From BCD1 sp965230565 (GTDB taxonomy: Bacteria > Bacteroidota > Bacteroidia > Chitinophagales > Saprospiraceae), in NCBI GenBank assembly GCA_965230565.1, contig CBDDLH010000015.1, positions 186,001 through 250,000 of the forward strand: a DNA stretch of 64,000 nucleotides, written 5' to 3'. Within the stretch, counting starts at the first letter, position 1, and the number at the start of each line of letters is the position of its first letter. The notes below the pieces were generated by a model that did not search any database, was not told the DNA's origin, and saw only the letters and a list, made by a program, of their open reading frames with translations. This document shows positions 26,259-35,047 of the stretch, piece by piece. Both the position numbers and the translations under genes were made by a program.

Positions 26259-28124
26259 ATGTTTCCGGAATACGATGTAATAGTAGTAGGTGCTGGTCAT
26301 GCTGGGTGTGAGGCGGCTGTGGCGGCAGGTAACATGGGGGCAAAGGTAATGCTCGCCACCATGAATATGAACACTATCGCCCAGATGTCCTGTAATCCTG
26401 CCATGGGTGGTGTAGCAAAAGGGCAGATCGTGCGAGAGGTAGATGCGCTTGGAGGATATTCAGGAATAGTCACCGACCATACCATGATTCAGTTCAGGAT
26501 GCTGAACCTTTCCAAAGGCCCGGCTATGTGGAGCCCGCGTGCCCAAAGTGACCGTATGAGGTTTGCAGAAAAATGGCGACTCATGCTGGAAGCCCACCCC
26601 AATATTGACTTCTGGCAGGAGATGGTCACCGGGATCATAGTTAAAGACAATCGTGCCTGTGGTGTGTATACCGGACTAGGTCTTGAGATTCCTGCTAAAA
26701 CCGTCGTTTTGACCAACGGGACTTTCCTGAATGGTATCATCCATATCGGAGAGAAACAATTCAGTGGTGGACGTGCCGGGGAAAAAGCCGCCAGAGGAAT
26801 TACCGGACAATTGGAAGACCTTGGATTTGAATCTGGAAGAATGAAGACCGGAACACCTCCCCGTATTGACGGAAGATCACTCGATTGGGATAAAATGGAA
26901 GTGCAACCGGGCGATGAAGATCCAGGTAGATTTTCGTACACCGAAACTCCAAAATTAACCAAGCAACTACCCTGTCATATCACCTACACCAACCAAAAGG
27001 TGCACGATTTGCTGAGAACCGGATTCGACAGGTCTCCTATGTTTAACGGAAGGATTCGTGGCGTTGGACCAAGGTATTGTCCGTCCATCGAAGATAAGAT
27101 CGATCGGTTTGCGGAAAGGGATCGTCACCAGTTATTTGTAGAACCGGAAGGGGAAAAAACGGTGGAGATCTATGTTAACGGATTTTCTTCCTCCCTGCCG
27201 GAAGATGTTCAATATAAAGCCTTACAAATGATCCCCGGATTCGAGAACGCTAAAATGTTCCGCCCGGGATATGCCATAGAATATGATTACTTCCCTCCGA
27301 CCCAGTTGAAAATGAGTCTCGAAACTCATTTGATCAACAATTTATTTTTCGCCGGTCAGATCAATGGGACTACCGGATATGAAGAAGCTGCCAGTCAGGG
27401 ATTAATGGCGGGGATCAATTCCGTATTGAAGATCCGGGAAGAAGATCCATTTATTCTCAAACGGTCTGAAGCCTACATAGGCGTATTGATCGATGATCTT
27501 GTAAACAAAGGTACCAATGAGCCTTACCGCATGTTCACTTCACGTGCGGAATACAGAATTTTACTGCGTCAGGATAATGCAGATATCAGACTCACACCCT
27601 TGGCCCAAAACCTGGGTATTCGTGGGACTGAGGAACGTATGCTGCATGTAGAGGAAAAAGTTCAGGCTTCTGAAGAAATTCAAAAATTTCTGCGAAATCT
27701 GAGTGTTACTCCTGATCAGTTGAACAACTTTTTAGCGTCCAAAAATTCTGCACCTCTAAAGCAAAAGCTGAAATTACACCGGGTTTTATCAAGACCGCAC
27801 ATCAACCTTTCCGAAGTACGGGAGGTCTTGCCGGAAGTGGATACCTTCCTGGAAAAATACGATAAGGAGAAGATCGAACAAGCGGAGATCCATCTCAAAT
27901 ATGAAGGATATATTCAAAAAGAGCAGGAAATGGTGGAGAAAATGAATCGCCTGGAAACGGTTGCCATCAAAGAAGGTTTTGATTTCAACAGCTTGCCTTC
28001 TCTTTCAGCTGAAGCCCGGGAAAAATTATCAAAACAACGCCCACAGACCATTGGTCAGGCCAGTCGTATCAGTGGCGTTTCTCCGGCGGATATTTCTGTT
28101 TTGCTCATTCATATGGGGAGGTAG
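26259..28124 (+). CDS. mnmG: tRNA uridine-5-carboxymethylaminomethyl modification enzyme MnmG
   Basis: MnmG works with the GTPase MnmE to install (carboxymethyl)aminomethyl groups at U34 of certain tRNAs, using FAD, NADH and methylene-THF. The 621-aa length is typical. The N-terminal FAD-binding motif GAGHAGCEAA (about 11-20) is followed by CNPAMGGVAKGQ, the TGTPPRIDGRS block, GPRYCPSIEDKI, and the FAGQINGTTGYEEAASQG block. The C-terminal helical domain, which binds MnmE and tRNA, ends in IGQASRISGVSPADIS..L. mnmE is not in the window. The ATG at 26259 immediately precedes the FAD domain as usual. It is convergent with the next gene. Confidence 0.97.
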   Translation: MFPEYDVIVVGAGHAGCEAAVAAGNMGAKVMLATMNMNTIAQMSCNPAMGGVAKGQIVREVDALGGYSGIVTDHTMIQFRMLNLSKGPAMWSPRAQSDRMRFAEKWRLMLEAHPNIDFWQEMVTGIIVKDNRACGVYTGLGLEIPAKTVVLTNGTFLNGIIHIGEKQFSGGRAGEKAARGITGQLEDLGFESGRMKTGTPPRIDGRSLDWDKMEVQPGDEDPGRFSYTETPKLTKQLPCHITYTNQKVHDLLRTGFDRSPMFNGRIRGVGPRYCPSIEDKIDRFAERDRHQLFVEPEGEKTVEIYVNGFSSSLPEDVQYKALQMIPGFENAKMFRPGYAIEYDYFPPTQLKMSLETHLINNLFFAGQINGTTGYEEAASQGLMAGINSVLKIREEDPFILKRSEAYIGVLIDDLVNKGTNEPYRMFTSRAEYRILLRQDNADIRLTPLAQNLGIRGTEERMLHVEEKVQASEEIQKFLRNLSVTPDQLNNFLASKNSAPLKQKLKLHRVLSRPHINLSEVREVLPEVDTFLEKYDKEKIEQAEIHLKYEGYIQKEQEMVEKMNRLETVAIKEGFDFNSLPSLSAEAREKLSKQRPQTIGQASRISGVSPADISVLLIHMGR

Positions 28125-28158
28125 GATTGTATGCAAAAACTCGGAGGTTTCCTATAAA

Positions 28159-29127
28159 TTAAAAATTCACCGCATTCCTGGTATTCCCCTCCAGGAAACC
28201 CTGGATATTTAGTAGGGTTTCCTGCATCAGCCTTTCCCTTGCTTCTTTACTCGCCCATGCCACGTGCGGTGTGATCAGGCAATTTTCGACTCCTGTCAAA
28301 ATATGATTATCAGCAGGAGGTTCTGCTGAAAGAACATCCAGGGCAGCACCGGCAATTTGTCCGGACTCCAGAGCACTTTTCAGGTCTTGTTCATTAATAA
28401 ACCCTCCCCTGGCAGTATTGATCAGGAAGGCCGAAGGTTTCATCATTTCCAAAAGTTGAGTGTTAATCAGCCCTGCATTTTCTTTGGTCAAAGGAGCATG
28501 AAGACTAACAAAATCACTTTCTCTGAAAAGCTGATCACCTTCCACAAAAGTCATCCCCTCCATTTTATCACGCTCCGGATGCTTATGTTTGGCAATGACT
28601 TTCATTCCAAAAGCAAGTGCAATTTTAGCGACTGCCTGCCCAATTCTTCCAAACCCATATATTCCCATTGTTTTTCCTGATAATTCATTAATGGTTCCCA
28701 GAGTATAAGAAAAGTCTTCATACTGGCTCCAATCTCCCCGGCTTACACTTTCATGATGAGCCCTAACATGATTGGTGAATTCAAGCATTAATGCAAAAAC
28801 ATGCTGGGCCACACTCTCAGAAGAATAGCCTTTAACATTACAAACCGGAATGTTCTTTTCCCTGGCGGCCTCAATGTCGATATTATTGAACCCGGTAGCT
28901 AAAACGCAAATACACCTCAGGGCCGGAAGTTGATCCATCAATTCCCGTGTGACTTCGACCTTGTTTACTACAAGCACCTCTGCATGCTTCGCTCTTTCAA
29001 GCACTTCGGCCTGCGGAGTTCGATCAAAAATGGTAACCTGTCCAAGATTGTTGAAAGCATCCCAGGTGAGATCTCCGGGGTTTAGCGTATATCCGTCGAG
29101 GATGACGATGTTGGTCTTGTTTTCCAA
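28159..29127 (-). CDS. D-2-hydroxyacid dehydrogenase (glycerate dehydrogenase-like)
   Basis: This NAD-dependent dehydrogenase of the D-isomer-specific 2-hydroxyacid family has 322 aa. It opens with VILDGYTLNPGDLTWD, common in the HprA/glycerate-dehydrogenase group. It has the Rossmann motif GIYGFGRIGQAVA (about 148-160), the Arg of NTARGGFIN (about 235), and the catalytic His in TPHVAWAS (about 287). It probably reduces hydroxypyruvate or glyoxylate, or a related 2-oxoacid; sequence alone does not fix the substrate. The start appears to be TTG at 29127, because no ATG precedes the first conserved strand. It begins 14 bases after the stop of the upstream ATE-like gene, so co-transcription is likely. 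Confidence 0.88.
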   Translation of the reverse strand: MENKTNIVILDGYTLNPGDLTWDAFNNLGQVTIFDRTPQAEVLERAKHAEVLVVNKVEVTRELMDQLPALRCICVLATGFNNIDIEAAREKNIPVCNVKGYSSESVAQHVFALMLEFTNHVRAHHESVSRGDWSQYEDFSYTLGTINELSGKTMGIYGFGRIGQAVAKIALAFGMKVIAKHKHPERDKMEGMTFVEGDQLFRESDFVSLHAPLTKENAGLINTQLLEMMKPSAFLINTARGGFINEQDLKSALESGQIAGAALDVLSAEPPADNHILTGVENCLITPHVAWASKEARERLMQETLLNIQGFLEGNTRNAVNF

Positions 29128-29141
29128 AATAATAGATTTTT

Positions 29142-30218
29142 CTAACTCTTGCCGACACGAGCCATGATCAGGTCTTTGGCAATTTCCAGGATGATATGTT
29201 CGTCCGAGCTTTCTGCTACTAAACGGTCAGTAGTAATGAGTTCCGTGAAATATTTATCCTGACTAAAGGTGTTGACAAATTCACTATTGAAATAAAAAAA
29301 CACATTATCAAACTCCGAACAGCCAAGTAACTGATAGGCATCTTCCCTCGGGTCAAAGACAATGGCCAGATAATTCTTTTTTCCATTTTCATAAGCTAAC
29401 ATAAGCAGGTTTGGGAAGTCGAAATAAGGAGCATTCCAATATCCAAAAAGATTGGCTTCAAATAGCGGATAGAAGTAATAATTGGCATTGAGCCCGTGCT
29501 CCGAAAAAAGCTTCTGCAGTTTTTTCAGTTTTTCCTCCATTTTGAAAAGCGGAATATCCTCTTCCCTAAGCTGTTTATAATCTTTCCAATTGCGGGTATT
29601 CAGATCAAAATAATCCACATCTCCTATCCTGAGCTTGTAATCAAACCGGGAATTTCCCGGAACCACATAGCCAGGGTAAAACAATTCAAAGTCATTATTC
29701 ATACAGAAAATGATCTCCAGCAGAACCGTAAAAAGCCCCAGGCTGTATTTACTGTAATCATAATCATAGACGCCAAGAATACTTGCTGCACTCTTATCTC
29801 CTAAATCAAAAAAACTAAATGCTACCAATTTATCTCCGTCATAAACCAGCGTCTCATAGGTATTAAAAACATTTCCCTCAAAACCCTCATGCAGGGAATC
29901 TTCCAATGTAGGAGCCAGCTGACCGGGAAAGTCCTTTTTATATTTCTGGTAAAGTGCTTCTTTTTCTTCCGTGATTTCTGCGGGCTGAAACCTTATTTCA
30001 AAAGCCTCATAGTTGCGTCGGATGAGTTTCCTAAGGCTTTTGCTGAAGGTATAATTTTTCAATGACAACCTCACCCAGATGGCAGAATAAAATTGATCGC
30101 GGAAACATAAAAAATGTGTTGTAAAAATACTTTGCCCCATACGATACCAGCCATTGGCCAGGTATGCGTCCAATTCTTCCGGTGACAGACTTTCAGGGTA
30201 ACGCTTTTCTCCAAACAT
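29142..30218 (-). CDS. ATE/Bpt-like aminoacyl-tRNA-protein transferase, cysteine-poor variant
   Basis: The 358-aa protein resembles arginyl/leucyl-tRNA-protein transferases (ATE1/Bpt), which add an amino acid to N-degron substrates. The N-terminal part aligns with the ATE_N pattern LxxxGWxRxGxxxxxxxxxx...SKSLRKLIRRN. The C-terminal GNAT-like part has LVAFSFFDLGDKSAASILGVYDYDYSKYSLGLF and the LFYPGYVVPGNSRFDYKLRIG block, close to the YxGYYIxxxxKMxYK core of ATE_C. The cysteine cluster that canonical members carry in the N-terminal domain is absent; only FLC remains. About 110 C-terminal residues extend beyond the core. Biochemical activity is inferred from family resemblance only. Confidence 0.7.
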   Translation of the reverse strand: MFGEKRYPESLSPEELDAYLANGWYRMGQSIFTTHFLCFRDQFYSAIWVRLSLKNYTFSKSLRKLIRRNYEAFEIRFQPAEITEEKEALYQKYKKDFPGQLAPTLEDSLHEGFEGNVFNTYETLVYDGDKLVAFSFFDLGDKSAASILGVYDYDYSKYSLGLFTVLLEIIFCMNNDFELFYPGYVVPGNSRFDYKLRIGDVDYFDLNTRNWKDYKQLREEDIPLFKMEEKLKKLQKLFSEHGLNANYYFYPLFEANLFGYWNAPYFDFPNLLMLAYENGKKNYLAIVFDPREDAYQLLGCSEFDNVFFYFNSEFVNTFSQDKYFTELITTDRLVAESSDEHIILEIAKDLIMARVGKS

Positions 30219-30556
30219 TAAATGATATACAATTATATTTAGTTAATCAGCAAGCCTTCAAAATCAGGCTAAGGCTGAGGCTGAGGAAAACATACTGATT
30301 CAGTAAACATTCTTACAAGCCCCAAAAAAGAAATAATACCTATTTTCTGAGTAGGGCTTACAAACCTTAGCCTTCTCCTTGGCCTAAATTCAGCTATGCT
30401 GAATAATTACAATTTTTGTGTGACTATCTCCCGAACAACAAAAACCTAAATAACGTTCATTGGTCCGCATAATATTTAGGTGCCCGAAAATAGTCGGCTG
30501 CAAATGGCAAATTTAACAGGCTCTAATTTATTCGATTCCTCCAATATTGGAACAAA
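30219..30556. other. Gene-free spacer with degenerate GGCTGA repeats
   Basis: This 338-bp spacer separates the ATE-like gene from the UbiD-family gene. It has hexamer repeats AGGCTA/AGGCTG at 30265-30286, a related inverted block at 30365-30385, and a small hairpin at 30388-30404 (7-base arms, 3-base loop). No credible gene or classic U-tract terminator was seen. Confidence 0.55.
30265..30385. repeat. GGCTGA/GGCTAA degenerate repeats in inverted arrangement
   Basis: The left block (30265-30286) has four variants of the hexamer. The right block (30365-30385) carries the complementary sense (TTAGCC, CTTGGCC). It could fold into an imperfect stem. It belongs to the same class of gene-border low-complexity repeats as those near 20425, 25039 and 59751. 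Confidence 0.5.
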
Positions 30557-32416
30557 TCAAAATGTTTTTTTTGAAAAATCATACAACGGCCCGCCTTTGG
30601 AAAATAATTTGTCGACCTTTTGGACCACTGCTTCATCCGGGATCAACGGGGGAGCATGATGAGGTTTAGTTCTTGCATCAATGATCAAAGACCCCAGGCA
30701 CCCCCAATGCTTATCCCGCGTAAACGGAGAAATTCCATGAATATCATCCGCTGGATTGGCCCTTGTAAAAGTAGCCCAGAGGAAATTATTAAGATTTGCC
30801 GACACAAATGAGCTGTCATCAACGAGCAAAATCAAAGGCACCTCATCCAGGTTATAGCGAACCAATTGCCTGCTGAGAGTATGCATATCATGGGGTACAT
30901 TCTTATTATTAAATTCAGGTCCCTGGATGCATAATATTCCGGGCTGGACAAAACGAGGTTTGCTGAATCCTTCCCGCAAGATAAAATCCTCCGGTAATTC
31001 CGCTTTAAGGTTTCTTCGTTTTGGCCCGGCAGCTGCAATGATCACCTTGGAACCGGCATTCCATCCACTTCCTGAATAATCCAGGGTATCGATGGTCGTT
31101 TTGGTTTGAAAATGCAGATCTCTTCGCCAGTCAACCCTTTCGAGCACATGGTTGAAGAAATTTGAAATATCATGTGTATTCAAGTTGGGGATTTCCGGAT
31201 CTTTTGCTGCAATAAACAGAAATTTTGCCAATGAAGTCTGCCCGCTTCCAATGATCCTGTTGGCCTGAGTAAGGATCTCTTCCGGCACAACTTCTCTTTC
31301 CCGGAAAGGCATATACCGTTCGCTGCCGATTGCCAGCAATAAGGGATGGACCCCTGCAGCATCAACGGCATGGATCTCCTGCACTCCGGGAAATTCCTGT
31401 GGTCCCAATTCTTCAACCAGTTTATGGATGAGGTATCCGAAACTGGTATCTTCTGCCGGAGGGCGACCAACAACCGTAAAATGCCAGATGGCATCTTTTC
31501 TGTGATAGACTTTATCCACCTTCATGACCGGAAAGTCGTGTGTCAAACTATAATACCCCAAATGATCCCCAAATGGACCTTCAGGCTTCTGAAGTTGCTT
31601 ATCGATAATTCCGGTAATGACGAAATCAGCATCAGCGGAAATATAATATCCGTTTCTTTTAATATACCCAAACCTTCTGTTGGCCAGCAGCCCCGCAAAT
31701 ATTACCTCGGAAAGATCCTCAGGTAATGGCATGATAGAGGAGAAAGTATGTGCCGGCGGTCCTCCCACAAAAATGGAGGCACGGAAAGGTTCATCACTGT
31801 TGAGGTATTGAGTGTGGTGATTACCGATCCCTCTGTGTAACTGGTAGTGCAAGCCTATTTCTTCATTGGGTATGTAATCGTTCCCGGATAGCTGGATCCT
31901 GTACATACCTATGTTGGAATGCATGATCTTGGAACTACCCGGAGGCATGGTAAAAACTTGTGGCAGGGTGATAAAAGCTCCGCCATCATCCGGCCATGAT
32001 TTCACTTGTGGAAGTTGGTCAATTGTTGTCAATCCGTGCATCACCGGGGAAATTAACCGCCGTTTCTTAGGCAGAGAATTCAAGGCGGTAAAAGGAGCGC
32101 CCAAATAACGCAGGGGCTTTTTTAAAACCCTGGTCGGATCCACTTTCAATTCAATGATCCGCTTAACTTTTTCGATGGAATGCCTGAAGATAAAATCCGT
32201 TTGTTCAGGAGTACCATAAAGATTTGAAACAGCCTGAAAAGGACTTCCCTTGACATTTTCAAACAAGATTGCCGGACCTCCTGCATCGAAAATCCTTCTA
32301 TGGATTTCCGCCATCTCCAGATCCGGATCAACTTCTGTTTTGATCCTTAAAAGTTTTCCGTGTTTTTCAAGATCCTTAACACAAGCTCTCAAACTTGAAT
32401 GTCCTTTTTTAAGCAT
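30557..32416 (-). CDS. UbiD-family prenylated-FMN-dependent decarboxylase
   Basis: The 619-aa protein belongs to the UbiD family, which decarboxylates (or carboxylates) aromatic and alpha,beta-unsaturated acids using prenylated FMN made by UbiX. Family segments include an N-terminal ACVKDLEKHGKLLRIKTEVD, GGPAILFENVKG, MYRIQLSGND (metal and prFMN region), GPFGDHLGYYSL, and the VVGRPPAEDTSFGYLIHKL region. The length and layout match the long UbiD class found in menaquinone-using Bacteroidota. Ubiquinone synthesis is not expected in this phylum, so the substrate is probably a menaquinone precursor or another aromatic acid. No ubiX-like gene is in the window. The HGSNAT-like gene lies 17 bp upstream on the same strand. 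Confidence 0.9.
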   Translation of the reverse strand: MLKKGHSSLRACVKDLEKHGKLLRIKTEVDPDLEMAEIHRRIFDAGGPAILFENVKGSPFQAVSNLYGTPEQTDFIFRHSIEKVKRIIELKVDPTRVLKKPLRYLGAPFTALNSLPKKRRLISPVMHGLTTIDQLPQVKSWPDDGGAFITLPQVFTMPPGSSKIMHSNIGMYRIQLSGNDYIPNEEIGLHYQLHRGIGNHHTQYLNSDEPFRASIFVGGPPAHTFSSIMPLPEDLSEVIFAGLLANRRFGYIKRNGYYISADADFVITGIIDKQLQKPEGPFGDHLGYYSLTHDFPVMKVDKVYHRKDAIWHFTVVGRPPAEDTSFGYLIHKLVEELGPQEFPGVQEIHAVDAAGVHPLLLAIGSERYMPFREREVVPEEILTQANRIIGSGQTSLAKFLFIAAKDPEIPNLNTHDISNFFNHVLERVDWRRDLHFQTKTTIDTLDYSGSGWNAGSKVIIAAAGPKRRNLKAELPEDFILREGFSKPRFVQPGILCIQGPEFNNKNVPHDMHTLSRQLVRYNLDEVPLILLVDDSSFVSANLNNFLWATFTRANPADDIHGISPFTRDKHWGCLGSLIIDARTKPHHAPPLIPDEAVVQKVDKLFSKGGPLYDFSKKTF

Positions 32417-32433
32417 GTCCGATTCTTCAAATT

Positions 32434-33534
32434 TTAAACTTTAATAAAAATCTTCTTCCGATACAACCACAGCAAAATGAGCCAAAAAACGAAGATATGT
32501 GCCAGGGCAAAGAAAAGGGAGCCATTCATAGCTCCGAATACTGGTTTAAACCATTCAGAATAAATATAGTTGTATGCATTTCGCTGATTTCCGTCGGAAC
32601 CGGTTATTTTAATCAGGAAGTAGACCTTCACCCAGACGATAGACAATATGTATACAAACAGGGCATTACTTCCGAATACTTCAAACGGGAATGTCCAGAA
32701 CCTCCATTTTTTCATATCGATCACCCAATATAATAATGCCAGAACCAACATGGCTATCCCACCTGTGTACAACACAAATGAGCTGGTCCAAAGTGATTTA
32801 TTGATCGGGAACCAGTTGTTCCATATCAAAGCGAGAACGATAGCTCCCACTCCACCCAGAACTATCTGTTTCAAGGCCAAAGTTGCGGATGGAGTATTCT
32901 TTAAAATGCGGCCGGTAAAATACCCCATAACCACAGTAACAATTGCCGGGAGGGTACTCAATAAACCTTCCGGATCAAATGGAATACCCTTTCCATGCCA
33001 CATATGATTTGCACCTAAAACTGCAAGGTCAATTTTTCGAACCAAATTACCTTCGAGATCGTAATAGCCGGAATCAACCCCAAACCTCAGTAATGCCCAA
33101 TATCCCAACAAAATAGCAACCGCCGTAATAGCTAAATTACGAAGGTTGGGAATGGCCAGACATAACAGTGACCCAAATCCATAAGCCAGAGCGATTCTCG
33201 GCAGGACTCCCAAAATGCGAAGTTCTCCAAGACTCTTGTTTACAAATGGGAAGAAGTTGAGTAATAATCCTATCACAAAAATGATCAGGGTTCTTTTGAT
33301 AATTTTCCTTACAGCTTTCGAGTTGAGTTTATGATCAAACTTCCCTAAGGAGAACCAGGCCGATACCCCTACAATGAAAACAAAAAAAGGAAAAACGAGG
33401 TCAGTCGGTGTGCATCCGTGCCAGTCGGCATGTAATAAGGGTGGGTAAACATGGGACCAGCTTCCGGGAGTATTGACCAGTATCATACCTGCAATAGTTG
33501 CTCCACGGAAAACATCCAGTGATTTTAAACGCAT
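32434..33534 (-). CDS. HGSNAT/COG4299-type membrane acyltransferase (NagX-like)
   Basis: This multi-pass inner-membrane protein (366 aa) has roughly ten hydrophobic segments. It opens with RLKSLDVFRGATIAGMILVNTPGSW, followed by LLHADWHGCTPTDLVFPFFVFIVG. This is the signature of the heparan-alpha-glucosaminide N-acetyltransferase/NagX family, in which a conserved His near the first loops (here in LHADWHG) carries the acetyl group across the membrane. Members in Bacteroidota are usually linked to amino-sugar use. No sugar-utilisation genes are adjacent, so the substrate is open. A minus-strand TATATTTG box at 33558-33565 fits a promoter about 24 bases upstream of the ATG. Confidence 0.88.
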   Translation of the reverse strand: MRLKSLDVFRGATIAGMILVNTPGSWSHVYPPLLHADWHGCTPTDLVFPFFVFIVGVSAWFSLGKFDHKLNSKAVRKIIKRTLIIFVIGLLLNFFPFVNKSLGELRILGVLPRIALAYGFGSLLCLAIPNLRNLAITAVAILLGYWALLRFGVDSGYYDLEGNLVRKIDLAVLGANHMWHGKGIPFDPEGLLSTLPAIVTVVMGYFTGRILKNTPSATLALKQIVLGGVGAIVLALIWNNWFPINKSLWTSSFVLYTGGIAMLVLALLYWVIDMKKWRFWTFPFEVFGSNALFVYILSIVWVKVYFLIKITGSDGNQRNAYNYIYSEWFKPVFGAMNGSLFFALAHIFVFWLILLWLYRKKIFIKV

Positions 33535-33569
33535 ATTCTTCGCTGTTTTGATTGCTTCAAATATAGCAA

Positions 33570-34271
33570 TTATTCCACCGGAGGACGTGTCATTAATGTA
33601 TCAAAATGTTCGAAGATCAGACTTTCACAAAATCCGATAAAATCTTTTGAGGCCATCTTCGCATTCCGGACTTGAGCTTCCAGTAACTTTTGCTCTTCTA
33701 CGGGCAGATGCGCCTGATCCATAATTTCAGGGAGTTCGACCTGAAGGAACCTTAAAAAAAGTAGTTGTTTCTGGACTGCGATAGAACTCTTGTCGGGATC
33801 TGGATGGATAAGAACTTCTTTTGCTCTCTTGAAATGTTCCGGAACCACACTTAGTGCCGAAGACACTTTTTGCAGGTTTTTTAAAGTATCCGTAGAATTA
33901 TTAAGTAATGCTTTGAAGTGCCCGGTAACATCAAATGCGGAAGGATCCTGAAAAAAATTATCCCAATATTGCTGTTGCTCTCTTAATACAAGCAGTTCAT
34001 TCTGCCAAATTTCCAGCGAAACGGATTCCAGTTTTGAAGAATCAAGTGCCAGAAGTTTGTGTTCGAAAGATTTTAAAAAATCAAGATATATGCGGATAGA
34101 ATCAGCTCCGTTGATAGCCAGCAAAGGACCTGGATTGATCCAATTACTGAAATGTTCCGTCTGTTCAGTCTGGTAATCAACCAGGATATTTTTCAGCTTT
34201 CTCTTTTCACTGCAACCTGATAATAAAATCACCATCAGTGTCAGCAGGAGAAATCGGGAAATGGTGTTCAT
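33570..34271 (-). CDS. Helical lipoprotein resembling the N-terminal part of DUF885 proteins
   Basis: The 233-aa protein has a lipoprotein signal (LLSGC, Cys about residue 20). The mature part is almost entirely helical and reads like the N-terminal half of DUF885 family peptidase-like proteins. It has an early YLDFLKSFEHKLLALDSSKLES stretch, then LLVLREQQQYWDNFFQDPSAFDVTGHF, comparable to the W..nP..Y pattern, followed by paired amphipathic helices. The catalytic half with its zinc motif is missing, so if the relation is right it is a truncated, non-enzymatic form. Otherwise it is an orphan lipoprotein. It lies 21 bp downstream of cmk on the same strand. Confidence 0.6.
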   Translation of the reverse strand: MNTISRFLLLTLMVILLSGCSEKRKLKNILVDYQTEQTEHFSNWINPGPLLAINGADSIRIYLDFLKSFEHKLLALDSSKLESVSLEIWQNELLVLREQQQYWDNFFQDPSAFDVTGHFKALLNNSTDTLKNLQKVSSALSVVPEHFKRAKEVLIHPDPDKSSIAVQKQLLFLRFLQVELPEIMDQAHLPVEEQKLLEAQVRNAKMASKDFIGFCESLIFEHFDTLMTRPPVE

Positions 34272-34292
34272 TTTTTTATTTTAACAGCATTA

Positions 34293-34976
34293 TCATAAGT
34301 CCAGGTTACGGATCGTTGTCATGGCTAATTGATAAGCTTTTTCGAGTTGCTCTTGAGGAGTCAGGTCTGTATTATCGATCACAACGGCATCGTCAGCTTG
34401 TCGCAACGGACTATCTTCCCTGGTAGAATCAATATGATCACGCTCCTGAAGGTTTGCCTTCACTTCTTCGAGGGAAGCGCGTAAACCCTTTTGTTCAAGT
34501 TCCCGGAAACGCCGGCGAGCCCTTTCCTCAACGGAAGCGGTCAGGAAAATTTTAAGTTCTGCATCGGGAAAAACGACGGTACCAATATCTCTTCCATCCA
34601 TCACAATACCTTTTGAAACACCAATGGCTCTTTGCTGCCTTACCAGGAATCGTCTGACCTCCGGGATGGCTGAAACGGGGCTGACTTTTTCGGAAACATA
34701 CATTTTCTTCAATTCCAGCTCGACGTTCTCACCATTCAACATAGTGATGTTTTCTTCACTGGAAGTATCGATTTGAATAGTTATTTCTTCGAGTGCATTT
34801 TGGACTGCCTCAGGATCTTGGATATCGATGTCATTTTGAATAAAATAAAGCGTCGTCGCCCTGTACATAGCTCCTGAGCTAATGTATGTATAACCAAGTT
34901 TTGCTGCTAATTCCTTGGCCATGGTCGTTTTTCCGCAGGAGGAATGCCCGTCGATCGCGATAATAATCTTTTGCAT
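34293..34976 (-). CDS. cmk: Cytidylate kinase
   Basis: Cmk phosphorylates CMP and dCMP with ATP. The 227-aa product has the P-loop GHSSCGKTT (residues 9-17), the YISSGAMYRATTLYF segment, the CMP-binding insert, MDGRDIGTVVFPDAELKIFLTAS with the Arg-Asp pair, and the lid region VEERARRRFREL followed by RDHIDSTREDSPL. All are standard for the family. The ATG at 34976 precedes the first strand directly. The upstream region carries a TATCTTTA box (minus strand, about 34996-35003), a one-mismatch -7 element. Confidence 0.96.
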   Translation of the reverse strand: MQKIIIAIDGHSSCGKTTMAKELAAKLGYTYISSGAMYRATTLYFIQNDIDIQDPEAVQNALEEITIQIDTSSEENITMLNGENVELELKKMYVSEKVSPVSAIPEVRRFLVRQQRAIGVSKGIVMDGRDIGTVVFPDAELKIFLTASVEERARRRFRELEQKGLRASLEEVKANLQERDHIDSTREDSPLRQADDAVVIDNTDLTPQEQLEKAYQLAMTTIRNLDL

Positions 34977-35047
34977 TGGAATAAATTTGGGCGGTAAAGA
35001 TAACCTGGTGAAATCGAAATTTATAATTGTCCAAAACTAAATTTTAA

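Noticed and set aside
26489..26962. 157-codon minus-strand frame
   Set aside because: Antisense of mnmG, whose family motifs are unmistakable.
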